Shown one piece after another: positions 47,562-57,854 of a stretch of DNA of 64,000 nt (the stretch's first letter is position 1; every line of letters begins with the position of its first letter). Position numbers and translations under genes: made by a program. The DNA comes from Neoalteromonas facilis (GTDB taxonomy: Bacteria > Pseudomonadota > Gammaproteobacteria > Enterobacterales > Alteromonadaceae), in NCBI RefSeq assembly GCF_002807665.1, contig NZ_PEAY01000008.1, forward strand, positions 48,352-112,351, given 5' to 3'. Under the pieces are notes generated by a model. That model was not told the DNA's origin. It was given only the letters and a program-made list of their open reading frames with translations, and ran no database searches.

Positions 47562-48431
47562 ATGAAAAACTGGGACGACTTTCAACTGCTGCTGGCATTA
47601 AAACGCGCCAATACACTGCGAGGCGCCGCCAAAATATTAGGGGTAAATCACTCTACCGTATCTCGTAGGCTTAACAACTTACATCAACGCTTTAATCAAG
47701 CGATATGTCGGTTCTCACACGGGCGCGTAACCTTTACTGAATTAGGTCTACAACTTGTTCGTGCTGCAGAAGATATGGATACATGCTTAGCGTCCCATCT
47801 AGATCAGATACAGTCTTCAATTAAACAATTAAATCAACAAGTTAACTTATCCATACCGCCGGCTATTCTGCAGTTTGTTTTAATGCAGGAATTACACGAA
47901 TTTCAGGCTCGCAATCCTGAGCTTACGCTATCGATTAATGCCACCTACACGCTCTCTGACCTCGAAAAATCAGAAGCAGATGTGGTCATCCGCGCTTCTG
48001 CCTATCCCGATGAACATTTAGTGGGTCATCGATTATATCCAATTTCGCTTGGCTACTTTGCGCACAAGGACTATTTCAACAAACACACAAATGAAGAAGT
48101 CTGTTGGATAACTGCCAATACGACGAAAAGACCCTCTTGGCTCAGCGATACCCCTTTTCCAAACGCTCCGCTTTCGCTGTCGATTGGAGATTTAGTCATG
48201 CGCCATCAAGCCGCTTCCGATGGAATGGGAATGATCAGAGGCGCACACTACATTGCGAGATGCTTCCCTAATTTAGTAGAGTTTGCTCAGGCTCGAGAAC
48301 ATTATGCCGACTTATGGATCTTGACTCACCCAACCAAGAAACAGCAACCAAACGTTAAGCGACTCATCCGTTTTTTATTACAGGCAATGCGCGGTAAGCA
48401 AAATTTAATCGACTGCACGAAGTCGCACTGA
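47562..48431 (+). CDS. LysR-family regulator
   Basis: 289 residues. N-terminal winged HTH (WDDFQLLLALKRANTLRGAAKILGVNHSTVSRRLNNLHQRF) and a C-terminal periplasmic-binding-like effector domain. It lies 27 bases after the NTF2-like gene and probably shares its transcript. Target unknown. Confidence 0.88.
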   Translation: MKNWDDFQLLLALKRANTLRGAAKILGVNHSTVSRRLNNLHQRFNQAICRFSHGRVTFTELGLQLVRAAEDMDTCLASHLDQIQSSIKQLNQQVNLSIPPAILQFVLMQELHEFQARNPELTLSINATYTLSDLEKSEADVVIRASAYPDEHLVGHRLYPISLGYFAHKDYFNKHTNEEVCWITANTTKRPSWLSDTPFPNAPLSLSIGDLVMRHQAASDGMGMIRGAHYIARCFPNLVEFAQAREHYADLWILTHPTKKQQPNVKRLIRFLLQAMRGKQNLIDCTKSH

Positions 48432-48486
48432 GCACAAACCGCCCTGAGAAATTTATTGCATTAGACTCGGCGGATAACTATCGCAA

Positions 48487-49434
48487 TCACTGGTTTTGCG
48501 TGTTCGCGGCGATTTGTAAACTTGGGAAGAGGATCCGCTTTTCCAACACTTGATTCACATCTGAAGGAATATCTGAATTACGTAACTGAAATTTACGCCG
48601 TTTATCTAAATCCAGATTTTCATAGCGATGACTAAAATACTCTTCAAAAATCTTCGCAAACGCTCCCGATACAATGATTTCATCGAAACCAGCGTTTAAC
48701 GTTTCAAATAACTTGGGCTGTCGGTCCGAGACGTACAACAAGTAATAACTTGGATATATCAACGCGAGTTGAGGCTCAATGATGATATTCCGGTCAGCCA
48801 CCTTTCGTTGTTCAAATTCGATAGTCATAGCAGAGCGAGGGAAATAGTCAGCAAATCCAGAGCCTATGGCACGCACCATGTTGTCATAATCCAGCTCTCC
48901 GCTCACCGTAAGCCCGTTCTGCATGAGAATACGTGTGTCAGACCATGATTTATGCTGAACCCCAACAAGCTCAGATAGCGCCTCTAACGTGTCTACATTT
49001 TTAAAACGGTCTTGATTGCTAGCGTTTATCAGTAACAAACGTATGCCATGTAATCCTTGATAAAGTGGAATAGCTATATAATTGATGGTATCTAGATACT
49101 CTCTCGTGGCAGGTAACCACGTCATATCGATTTCAGGATCCTTTCCGAGCAGAACGAGAGTCCGCTTGGTGTTCGTTGGCAACGGGTAATAGTCAAATTC
49201 AGCACCGACACCTTGAGTTGCGAGTGCACGACTTACCAGATCTTGAACATAATGATTCGCATCCGGCCGATTGGCATAATTAGGCAATACGATAGTGTAT
49301 TTTTCAGCTGATTCCGCAGCATGTGTTTCTGACTGTCCAGAAACACCAACTAAAACCGCAATCGGCATAACCAGCAGCGTGCCTTTAAACAGTTTTAAAA
49401 CAGCGGAAGTAAACGTCAACGTTTCACCCATCAA
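48487..49434 (-). CDS. Periplasmic solute-binding-like protein (SBP_bac_3 type)
   Basis: 315 residues. A long N-terminal leader ends near residue 40 (AVLVGVSGQSETHAAES), followed by a two-lobed amino-acid-binding-protein fold suggested by YTIVLPNYANRPDANHYVQDLVSRAL and PQLALIYPSYYLLYVSDRQ. No ABC transporter permease or ATPase is adjacent, so it may be an orphan sensor-type binding protein. Confidence 0.7.
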   Translation of the reverse strand: MMGETLTFTSAVLKLFKGTLLVMPIAVLVGVSGQSETHAAESAEKYTIVLPNYANRPDANHYVQDLVSRALATQGVGAEFDYYPLPTNTKRTLVLLGKDPEIDMTWLPATREYLDTINYIAIPLYQGLHGIRLLLINASNQDRFKNVDTLEALSELVGVQHKSWSDTRILMQNGLTVSGELDYDNMVRAIGSGFADYFPRSAMTIEFEQRKVADRNIIIEPQLALIYPSYYLLYVSDRQPKLFETLNAGFDEIIVSGAFAKIFEEYFSHRYENLDLDKRRKFQLRNSDIPSDVNQVLEKRILFPSLQIAANTQNQ

Positions 49435-49556
49435 TGTTCGGCTAATGCAATTGGCTGCATCATAGCATTTAAGGTATAAGCTTTCTCTAAGTTATAGTTA
49501 AAGTTTCCTGAAGCGGCAACTTTATTGCCGTTTGAGGGACTAGGTAAGGCAAAAGA

Positions 49557-49584
49557 AAAACCCGAAGCATGCTTCGGGTTTTTA
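49557..49584. terminator. Terminator downstream of the YkvA gene
   Basis: AAAACCCGAAGCATGCTTCGGGTTTT, a perfect stem with flanking A/T runs, works in both directions. The YkvA gene (minus) ends at 49631. Confidence 0.85.
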
Positions 49585-49630
49585 AAAAATCAGTCGTAGA
49601 ACTTTAACGTCCTACCCGTTGCTACGTTCA

Positions 49631-50182
49631 TTACATAATGCGAGAAAATACGCGACGACGGCCAGAAGTAGACTTGTTACGACGTAAGCGCGAACGCAGC
49701 TCGCTGCGCTTTCCTTCAAGCCACGTTTCACGATCGACTGTTGAGTCACCACCACGACGGTTGGTTTCCGTGATGCGATATGCGCAAAATGCTTGATAAG
49801 CTTCTAGATCTTCAGACAAATCTCTAATAACCAACTCGATCATAATAGCATCATCCAAGTAACCTAACCCTGGGATGCTATCGGGCACCAAATCATGCGG
49901 CTCAGCAAAGTAAGCAAGAGATGTCAGTACTTCAATACGCTCATCTTCTGGCATCTGCCAATCTTCATCTTGTACGGCTTGGATCAACATTTCCAATGAA
50001 ACCAAACGCTTGGCTACAAAATCAGGTACTCGCGCTTGCTCCATTTCTACACACATTTCCTGTGCACGTTTGATAATTGTTTCTGCAGGTAAGCTTTTTG
50101 CCTTATCAATCGCAGCGGTCATCAAGTTCTTGAAGTGCTCTAAATCACTTTCATTGAGTTCAATATTGATATCTAACGACAT
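49631..50182 (-). CDS. YkvA/DUF1232 family protein
   Basis: 183 residues. The DUF1232 signature is in the middle: VLTSLAYFAEPHDLVPDSIPGLGYLDDAIMIELVIRDL. N-terminal helices and a very basic C-terminus (RSELRSRLRRNKSTSGRRRVFSRIM) may contact membrane or nucleic acid. Function unknown. Lone gene. Confidence 0.8.
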   Translation of the reverse strand: MSLDINIELNESDLEHFKNLMTAAIDKAKSLPAETIIKRAQEMCVEMEQARVPDFVAKRLVSLEMLIQAVQDEDWQMPEDERIEVLTSLAYFAEPHDLVPDSIPGLGYLDDAIMIELVIRDLSEDLEAYQAFCAYRITETNRRGGDSTVDRETWLEGKRSELRSRLRRNKSTSGRRRVFSRIM

Positions 50183-50315
50183 GCCTGTTTCCCTTTTTCT
50201 TATAAATTCTCAAACGCTAAGCATATGCCATATCTTTATCAGATTACAGGCACTACGCGACAAAATTTAAAGCCTTGCAACGAATATCAACTGCCTACTA
50301 GCAAAAAATGCCTTA

Positions 50316-52298
50316 TTACCCCTGATTACTGCGACCATTCAATACGTCTTGCAGCGGTAATAGAAACTCCTCATAGTGCTTCCATTGCTCTATTCCACTG
50401 CGATAAATCGGCTGGCGGACTTGCTCAGAGCTCGGCGTTTTTATCAATCGTTTAGTTTTATGAAATTCTACACACCCAGATTCAAACGGTAGGTTACAGA
50501 ATTCTAAAATACGGCGAACCTGCACTTCGAGATCGTTCACTACATCTTCGTGCTGCACACGCAACACAAAACCTGGCAATACTTCATCCCAGTGATCCAT
50601 GAGCTTCTCATATGCTCGATAATAACGGCCTATACTATCGAGCCCATAAGTAAACTCCTGACCTTCGCCAAATAACTGTTTATAGCCGCTAAAACAGCAT
50701 GCCATTGCATGTCGACGTGCATCAATCACTTTGGCGTTGGGCAAAATTAACTTTATTAATCCAATATGCAGAAAGTTATTGGGCATTTTATCAATAAAGT
50801 AGGCGGCCCCAGCACGATAGACTTTTGTATCACTAATATACTGAGCTCCGAACTTTGCCAGCCATTCAGGTGACAAATCAGGCAACCGCTTGGGGTATTG
50901 ATTGTTTCTGCCCTGCAAGCGTGATGCAAGACCTAGTATGTTATGCAGTTCCATGGTGCCATCTACCATAGAATGGCTAGCCAGTATCTGTTCCAGTAAA
51001 GTCGACCCGGCTCGTGGTAGCCCGACAATAAAAATAGGATCAGCGTGTTGATCGCCAGCATCAGCAAAACGCTTAAACAGTGCAGGCGTGCACGTTTCAA
51101 TTTGTGCTTCTACCTGTTGCTCGAAGATAGCGGGTGAATAGTTAATCTGTTCCTGCTTAAGTCGATTCCCACACGTGTAGTGCTCAAATGATTCAGCGTA
51201 AGCAGCGCGATCCTCAAATGCTTTACCTAACGCAAAATGCAGATGAATTCGGTCATCAGTTTCAATATCGCGTCGCTCCAATTGGCGTTGCATGAGTGCC
51301 ATTTCATCATCACTAAACTGATACGTTTTAGTATTGGCTAAACTCCAATATGCATCGCCAAATTCTGGTCTTAATGAGTATGCGAGTTTGTATTGAGCGA
51401 CACTGTCAGAAATTTGCCCTAGTGCTTTTAGTGCGTGCCCCAGTAGCAGCGCCGTTCCAGCGGTTTGATTTTGACTAAACAGATGTTGATAAATAGGGAT
51501 TGCTTCTTCCACCCTGCCGACGCCCACCAGCGCGCTAGCGCGCGCGGTTTCGATAGCTGGGTGTTCAGGGTGAGACTCCAGTAAACGGTTCGCCACTCCT
51601 AATGCCTGAGAGAATTTTCCCATTTTGCTCAATAGTTTCAAATACTCAAGGCCGGCCCCTAAATGCTCTTTATGCAATTCTAAACAGGTTTCAAGAAGAA
51701 ACTCAGCTTCATTGTAGACTTTGGATTTAATACCCAATTCAGCTAACAACAACATGGCTTCTGCGTGTGTTTTATCTGTTTGCAAATACCGCCGGCATAA
51801 CTGATCAGCCAACTGTAGCTGACCTTCATACATTAAGTCTCTTGCTTGTAATATGGGGCTGGGTAACTGACTCAAATGTGCCACTTGCTGTTGCGCTATT
51901 TGCGCCGCTTGCGTGTTTCCCATTTGTTGATACAAACCAACTAAGGCCCGCCAACTCGCCAACAATGCGGGATTTCGTTTTGTCGCCTGATAAAAATTAA
52001 TAGCGGCATTGGGCGTATCATTCAGTGCCTGATATACATACCCAAGCTCCTGATAGGCTCGAGCATACTCAGAATTATCAGCTAAGAGGGTAGTGGCACA
52101 CTGTATCGCTTGTTCATATTTCCCGGAAAGACGCTTGGCTACCACTAAAAAATAGCGCAATTCATCCACACCTTGAGCATTCGTTTCGTTTTGCAGTGCA
52201 TGCTCGGCCTTTTTAATAGCATCCTCGAATTGCCCTCTAGCGATCGCTTGCTTTATTTCAACGGTTTGACTCACAGTGTTTCTTTTCCTATCCAACAT
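50316..52298 (-). CDS. Tetratricopeptide repeat sulfotransferase
   Basis: 660 residues. About 10 TPR-like helical pairs fill the first 400 residues (for example AYQELGYVYQALNDTPNAAINFYQATKRNP). The C-terminal sulfotransferase domain starts near 425 with PIFIVGLPRAGSTLLEQILASH, the PAPS 5'-phosphosulfate loop, and continues with a 3'-phosphate-binding region (DARRHAMACCFSGYKQLF). TPR sulfotransferases modify tyrosines or glycans in some bacteria; the substrate here is unknown. An alternative GTG at 52274 has AGGAAA upstream. It is next to a TonB receptor. Confidence 0.85.
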   Translation of the reverse strand: MLDRKRNTVSQTVEIKQAIARGQFEDAIKKAEHALQNETNAQGVDELRYFLVVAKRLSGKYEQAIQCATTLLADNSEYARAYQELGYVYQALNDTPNAAINFYQATKRNPALLASWRALVGLYQQMGNTQAAQIAQQQVAHLSQLPSPILQARDLMYEGQLQLADQLCRRYLQTDKTHAEAMLLLAELGIKSKVYNEAEFLLETCLELHKEHLGAGLEYLKLLSKMGKFSQALGVANRLLESHPEHPAIETARASALVGVGRVEEAIPIYQHLFSQNQTAGTALLLGHALKALGQISDSVAQYKLAYSLRPEFGDAYWSLANTKTYQFSDDEMALMQRQLERRDIETDDRIHLHFALGKAFEDRAAYAESFEHYTCGNRLKQEQINYSPAIFEQQVEAQIETCTPALFKRFADAGDQHADPIFIVGLPRAGSTLLEQILASHSMVDGTMELHNILGLASRLQGRNNQYPKRLPDLSPEWLAKFGAQYISDTKVYRAGAAYFIDKMPNNFLHIGLIKLILPNAKVIDARRHAMACCFSGYKQLFGEGQEFTYGLDSIGRYYRAYEKLMDHWDEVLPGFVLRVQHEDVVNDLEVQVRRILEFCNLPFESGCVEFHKTKRLIKTPSSEQVRQPIYRSGIEQWKHYEEFLLPLQDVLNGRSNQG

Positions 52299-52334
52299 TG
52301 CAGATTAATACTACCGAACTTCTAGTAAAAATAG

Positions 52335-52360
52335 AAAAGGCAAGCTAATGCTTGCCTTTC
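52335..52360 (-). terminator. Terminator after the TonB receptor gene
   Basis: AAAGGCAAGC-TAAT-GCTTGCCTTT, a perfect stem, between the TonB receptor and the sulfotransferase on the minus strand. Because it lies between them, the two may be transcribed separately. Confidence 0.75.
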
Positions 52361-52379
52361 AGTTTAGGAGCGAAGTTGG

Positions 52380-55037
52380 TTAGTAAAAGTCATATGACAG
52401 ACGAACGCCGATAGTGCGAGGGCGATTCGTAACCACTTTCGGGGTGAACTGCTGATTATCAATATACAGAGTCGCATTTTCATCGGTTAAATTGTCGATG
52501 TAGAGCTCTGCTTTCCACTCATTGTTAGTAATACCAAACGCTATATTTGCAATAGCGTAGCTATCTTGAATATATCGTCCGCCTCTAAACGCCTGTCCAT
52601 TGGAATCGGTGTAAGTCACCCCCTCATAAACAGCCGCTTCCTGTTGGATCGACAAGCCCGTTCCCGCGCCATAGACAAGTTGCGTCGTGTCTTCTAAAAC
52701 ATAAGCATCCATTTTCATACTGGCCAAGCGGTCACCGGTATAGGCGATCGAGCCATTTACGTATCCAGTTAGGCCATCGGGCAGCTCATAGAAATATTGA
52801 GCCCGTAAATTACCCGAAAAACTTGCTGAGTAAGGTAGTTCGCTACCAACTCCCGGTGCGATCCCTTGCAGCTCTGGATTGATACGCGTTAATTCAGTAT
52901 CGAGCATACTAAATGATGCATTTACAACTAAATCATCTGTTGCTAGCCATGTAATGTCAGCATCTAGCCCTTTTATTTCTGCATCACCCACATTGTCAGT
53001 AAATACCAAAAAGCTGATATTGGTAGGGTCGAATCGAGAGGTCTGTAGATCCGTCACCTCTGAATAATAGGCGGTTGCATTTATCCTCAATATCCCATCA
53101 AGGAAATCACCTTTCATGCCTATTTCATAGTTGTCTAATGTATCAGTCAGTGAATAAACAGGAATGCGGAAGCCTTCAAAAGCACCATTCTGATTAGTTG
53201 CTTGTCCGCCACCAACCCGGTTAGTAACCGGCGGCCTAAATCCTTCGGAGTAAGTCGTAAAGAGCAGAAGATCCTTACTAACTTGCCAGTCCAAAGACGC
53301 TTTAAAGATAATGTCATCAACGGTTAACACACCATCGTCATCAAGCAATCCGACTTCAAGTTGACCATTTGCGATTGCCTGCTGGATTAATGCAGGGTCC
53401 TCGCCGACTGCTGCAAGCTCATTCGGGTCTAAAGTGCCAAAGGCACGGATCCGTCGAGTAACATCTACAGTGGTTGTCGAACCTCTAAAGATATCTTCTA
53501 TTTCGTACCAACGCGCGCCGAAAGACGCTGTTACTGTATCGGTTAAATCGTATTCCAACTGTCCAAATACGGCCAATTGATTGATTTCATGAGTGACGTC
53601 ATTTACAAAACTGACTTCTGACTCAAAAGGCCCACCATTACTGTTAATACCTTCGGTACCAACCGTTGTTCTGGCTAAACTAGAAAAGAAGCCTAAATCG
53701 GTATTTCCTAACTGAAATTTACCAACCGAGGCAACTTCTTGTTCGTCATAGAAAACACCAGCTGTAATGCGCCAGTCATTGTCAGATGATGTGTTTATTC
53801 TAAACTCGTGGGTCAAGCGCTTGGTATTTGTATCTTCTTTATAGAATTTCGTCGGATCTAAGCAACGTTCATCGGCTGGGGTTGCAGCCTCATAATGGTT
53901 ACACACATAGTAGGCAGCAAATAATCCACCGTTGGTATATCCTGTATAATCGATTGTTGAGTCAATTTGTCTGTCTAAGTAGCCCCCCGTATACACAACA
54001 TCCAACTTTTCTAAACGACCTTCAAGCGTCCAGGTAGTTAAACCAAATTCGTCCTCATTATCTTCTGGGACGAAGCGGTTTACAGACGATTCGCCATCTA
54101 GGTTCGGGTCGTAGGCAAACACACCTTCAGTAGATAAGATTTGCTCTGTGTGTTGAACCAACAGCTTCCACTGGTCATCAAAAATGTATGACAGACCAAA
54201 GCGAGCACCAGAATATACTGCATCGTTAAAATCTTCCTCGACCAGAGCATCGTTATTCGGGGCTTCGACTGGCGTATTAGCCGGGTCGCTTAGAACCCCT
54301 CCTGAAATACGGTCGATAACAACAGCACTTCCCCCATAACCGCCGTTACTGGGATCATTGAGAATGTTGTCAATCCATCCACCTTGACGCTCATTATACG
54401 CGGCAACGCGAACCGCTAAGTCGTCAGTCAGAGCAAAGTTCATAAATGCTTCAACAGTGTTACTCATTTCCCCACCTTTGGTGAACGCGAAATTAGTATC
54501 AACACCCGCAGAAAAGCCCAGATGATCGGGCTTTTTAGTTATCAAACGTACCGTACCTGACTGAGAGCTTGCACCAAAAAGAGTACCTTGAGGTCCAGGC
54601 AATACCTCAACCCGCTCCATATCTGTCGCGAAAATATCCAGGTTTCGCCCCTGCATACTCACGGGTTGCTCGTCTAAATAGAAAGCAACTGAAGGTTGTA
54701 ACGCTTGTACCGAAGAAACAGCGATACTGGTTTGAGTGGTAGCGGCACCACGAATATAGATTTCGTTTTGCCCAGGGCCCGTGCCCTGAAACACTACATT
54801 GGGTAAGAACTCGACGTAGTCTTGAAAATTATCAACGCCCAGATTTTCCAGCGCTTCGCCATTTAACGCCGTAACTGACACAGGAATTTCCTGAATAGAT
54901 TCTGTTCTCTTCGTTGCGGTAACTTCGATAGTTTCTATTTGCGCCTTCCCCGGCACAGCTGGTGCTGAATCCTGAGAATATGCAGGCATAGCCGCCAGTG
55001 CACTCACGATTGCACAGCTCAACTTCGATCGGTTCAT
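52380..55037 (-). CDS. TonB-dependent outer-membrane receptor
   Basis: 885 residues. Signal peptide (MNRSKLSCAIVSALAAMPAYSQD), TonB-box region ETIEVTATKR at about 36-45, plug domain (LPNVVFQGTGPGQNEIYIRG; VEVLPGPQGTLFGASSQSGTVRLITKKP) and a 22-strand barrel ending in the aromatic ...IGVRLSYDFY. Active uptake of an unknown ligand across the outer membrane. Probably linked to the adjacent TPR-sulfotransferase. AAGGTAA precedes the ATG. Confidence 0.92.
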   Translation of the reverse strand: MNRSKLSCAIVSALAAMPAYSQDSAPAVPGKAQIETIEVTATKRTESIQEIPVSVTALNGEALENLGVDNFQDYVEFLPNVVFQGTGPGQNEIYIRGAATTQTSIAVSSVQALQPSVAFYLDEQPVSMQGRNLDIFATDMERVEVLPGPQGTLFGASSQSGTVRLITKKPDHLGFSAGVDTNFAFTKGGEMSNTVEAFMNFALTDDLAVRVAAYNERQGGWIDNILNDPSNGGYGGSAVVIDRISGGVLSDPANTPVEAPNNDALVEEDFNDAVYSGARFGLSYIFDDQWKLLVQHTEQILSTEGVFAYDPNLDGESSVNRFVPEDNEDEFGLTTWTLEGRLEKLDVVYTGGYLDRQIDSTIDYTGYTNGGLFAAYYVCNHYEAATPADERCLDPTKFYKEDTNTKRLTHEFRINTSSDNDWRITAGVFYDEQEVASVGKFQLGNTDLGFFSSLARTTVGTEGINSNGGPFESEVSFVNDVTHEINQLAVFGQLEYDLTDTVTASFGARWYEIEDIFRGSTTTVDVTRRIRAFGTLDPNELAAVGEDPALIQQAIANGQLEVGLLDDDGVLTVDDIIFKASLDWQVSKDLLLFTTYSEGFRPPVTNRVGGGQATNQNGAFEGFRIPVYSLTDTLDNYEIGMKGDFLDGILRINATAYYSEVTDLQTSRFDPTNISFLVFTDNVGDAEIKGLDADITWLATDDLVVNASFSMLDTELTRINPELQGIAPGVGSELPYSASFSGNLRAQYFYELPDGLTGYVNGSIAYTGDRLASMKMDAYVLEDTTQLVYGAGTGLSIQQEAAVYEGVTYTDSNGQAFRGGRYIQDSYAIANIAFGITNNEWKAELYIDNLTDENATLYIDNQQFTPKVVTNRPRTIGVRLSYDFY

Positions 55038-55334
55038 GTGTGTTTACCTTGGTTGTAGTGATTATAATTTGTATACGATTCTTATAGAGTAGTTAAAAAC
55101 CGCCCATTAAGTTCAATACTAATTAAATTATTACCACAAAAAGCCATTAAAGATCCATTTTGAGTGAATTTTGATTAGGCTTCGCATTATTTTTACATCG
55201 TGCTCTAGCTAATAGAAATGATATTTAAATGTTATGCTGAATTACCTATACTGGTGAACATTGACCGTCTAAACTTGCCAATTACCCACTCGTGATTTGC
55301 TAACGGATGAAATACCTAAGTCTTAGGAGTATCT

Positions 55335-57302
55335 GTGGAAAAGCCCTCTGAGAGTTTTTTGAATAGCCGTGTTTTCTATCCTGCATCTGGCGCTATCGCT
55401 ATCCTTCTTGCCTTTGCCTTTTTGTTTCCACAAATAGCCAATCATGCGTTCGATATCGTCCAGACCACCATCGTAGAAAACGGTAGTTGGTACTATGTAC
55501 TAACGGTAGCCGTTATATTAATACTCGTATCGTATCTGGGGCTATCCAAATACGGTGCCATTCGTCTAGGTCCTGATCACGCAGTGCCTGACTACTCATT
55601 TACCACATGGCTATCAATGCTGTTTGCCGCCGGAATGGGCATCGGCTTGATGTTTTTCGGGGTGGCAGAACCCCTCATGCACTATTTGGCGCCTCCAACC
55701 GCAGAAGTTGGCAGTGTAGAGGCGGTTAAGGAGGCCATGAAAACGACGTTCTTCCATTGGGGCGTTCATGCCTGGGCAATCTATGCAATCGTAGCACTTG
55801 TGCTAGCGTATTTTAGTTTCCGTCATCGTTTGCCTTTAACGCTGCGCTCGGCTCTATACCCCTTTATTGGGGACAAGATTCACGGCTGGACTGGCCACAT
55901 CGTCGATATTTTTGCCGTTATCAGTACCATATTTGGTGTCTCCACCTCACTCGGACTGGGTGCCTCTCAAATTAACTCTGGTTTAAACTATCTCTTTGGA
56001 TTGGAGGTTAACAATACCAACCAAATCATATTAATGGCTGGCATTATTGCGATTGCTATAGTGTCTGTTGTATCGGGACTGGACAAAGGAATACGCCGCC
56101 TGTCTGAAACCAACATGATACTCGCCATCTTACTATTGGCCTTTATTCTCATTCTGGGTCCCACGGTATTTTTGTTAAAAGCTTATTTGCAAAACATCGG
56201 TGCGTATTTGTCAGACATCGTGCGCAATACTTTCAATTTATTCACCTATGAACCTACTGACTGGATTGGCGGCTGGACCATATTTTATTGGGGGTGGTGG
56301 CTAGCGTGGGCACCTTTTGTAGGGCTATTTATTGCGCGTATTTCACGTGGGCGCACTATTCGTGAATTTGTTGTGGGCGTTTTGCTCGTTCCAACGGCCT
56401 TTACCCTATTTTGGATGACTGTTTTCGGGAATACCGCGATAGACCTTGTCCATTCTCAAGGGATGCAAGAGTTGGCCATCATGGTCAATCAAAACACATC
56501 CGTTGCATTATTCGTATTTTTAGAACATTTCCCTTTCTCAGATGTATTGATATTTTTAGCGATCATCATGGTTGTTATCTTTTTCGTGACATCGTGTGAC
56601 TCTGGGGCAATGGTTGTTGATATGCTGTGTTCTAACGGCAACAATAATACGCCGGTTTGGCAACGTATTTATTGGACTGTCGGCGTCGGAGTTGTTGCCG
56701 CCATATTACTCGCCGCAGGAGGCCTATCCGCGTTACAAACCATGACCATCGCCTCAGCGTTGCCATTTGCTATCGTGTTGACGCTTTCCATGTTCGGTCT
56801 GATTAAAGCACTTCGCGTGGAAGGATTTAAACGCGAGAGCTTGCAATTAAATACGATCCCCTTACAACCAACAGAGAGTGCAACGGCATGGCGGGAAAGA
56901 CTGCACAATATTGTCGATTACCCCAATAAGCGAGCAGTAGACAAATACATTTCATCAACAATAAAAGCCGCCTTCAATGCGGTATCTACAGAGCTCGCAA
57001 CTCACCATATTGAGGCCAAGATATCCAGCACAGAACATGGTTTATCGCTCTCCGTTCAGCATGGAGAAGAACAGGATTTTGTCTATGCCGTATATCGACG
57101 TAAACATGCCCAGCCTGAATTTGTAACACCTGAAACAGAAAGCATAGACAGCCATGATGAACAATCATATTATCGTGCCGAAGTTCATCTGCAAGAAGGT
57201 GGCCAAGACTACGACATCATGGGATGGTCAAAGCTTGCAGTAATTAATGACATTATTGAGCATTATCACAAGCACCTTCATTTCTTACACATGCTGAGAT
57301 AA
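55335..57302 (+). CDS. BCCT-family betaine/choline transporter
   Basis: 655 residues. Twelve-helix BCCT fold with FSFRHRLPLTLRSALYP, GLGASQINSGLNYLFG, WTIFYWGWWLAWAPFVGLFIARISRGRTIREF and SCDSGAMVVDML. A C-terminal cytoplasmic extension of about 150 residues (from about 510) is present in BetT-type transporters, where it senses osmolarity. Likely Na+ or H+ coupled uptake of choline, betaine or a related quaternary amine. GTG start follows TTAGGAG by 6 bases. A MarR gene follows. Confidence 0.9.
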   Translation: MEKPSESFLNSRVFYPASGAIAILLAFAFLFPQIANHAFDIVQTTIVENGSWYYVLTVAVILILVSYLGLSKYGAIRLGPDHAVPDYSFTTWLSMLFAAGMGIGLMFFGVAEPLMHYLAPPTAEVGSVEAVKEAMKTTFFHWGVHAWAIYAIVALVLAYFSFRHRLPLTLRSALYPFIGDKIHGWTGHIVDIFAVISTIFGVSTSLGLGASQINSGLNYLFGLEVNNTNQIILMAGIIAIAIVSVVSGLDKGIRRLSETNMILAILLLAFILILGPTVFLLKAYLQNIGAYLSDIVRNTFNLFTYEPTDWIGGWTIFYWGWWLAWAPFVGLFIARISRGRTIREFVVGVLLVPTAFTLFWMTVFGNTAIDLVHSQGMQELAIMVNQNTSVALFVFLEHFPFSDVLIFLAIIMVVIFFVTSCDSGAMVVDMLCSNGNNNTPVWQRIYWTVGVGVVAAILLAAGGLSALQTMTIASALPFAIVLTLSMFGLIKALRVEGFKRESLQLNTIPLQPTESATAWRERLHNIVDYPNKRAVDKYISSTIKAAFNAVSTELATHHIEAKISSTEHGLSLSVQHGEEQDFVYAVYRRKHAQPEFVTPETESIDSHDEQSYYRAEVHLQEGGQDYDIMGWSKLAVINDIIEHYHKHLHFLHMLR

Positions 57303-57349
57303 TAAAAGGTGAGTAGTGCACAATAGCTGTCTGACGAGACGATACCACT

Positions 57350-57832
57350 ATGCAAAAAGATGAAGAACTGTTAGTCGCACTGCGTCGTGTCATTCGCGCG
57401 ATCGATATGCGCTCAAAACAGCTTAGTCGTGACGTTGGCCTGACGGGACCTCAACTTCTGGTCATGCAAAATATTGGAAAACAGCCCGGGATTATGGTGC
57501 GTCAAGTGGCTGAAAACATAAACCTGAGCCCCGCTACGGTTACCAGCATTCTTGATCGATTAGAAACCAAACAGCTTGTACAACGCGTGCGCAGTACCGA
57601 AGATAAACGTAAAGTTGGCCTATTCTTAACCGAAGCAGGTCAAACGATATTGCTCGATGCCCCGCTACCTTTTCAGGAGCATTTCATCAATCGATTCTCG
57701 CAATTAAAAGAATGGGAACAGAGCCAAATGGTTGCCACTATGCAACGTATCGCAAGCATGATGGACGCAGAAGATATTGATGCTTCACCACTGCTTGAAG
57801 TGGGTAGTTTGGCCGACAAAGCTACTTTATAA
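57350..57832 (+). CDS. MarR-family regulator
   Basis: 160 residues with the winged HTH (RQVAENINLSPATVTSILDRLETKQLVQRVRSTEDKRKVGLFLTEAG). It lies 47 bases after the BCCT gene and may be co-transcribed with it. Confidence 0.9.
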   Translation: MQKDEELLVALRRVIRAIDMRSKQLSRDVGLTGPQLLVMQNIGKQPGIMVRQVAENINLSPATVTSILDRLETKQLVQRVRSTEDKRKVGLFLTEAGQTILLDAPLPFQEHFINRFSQLKEWEQSQMVATMQRIASMMDAEDIDASPLLEVGSLADKATL

Positions 57833-57854
57833 GTAAGCCTCACTTTAACCGCGG

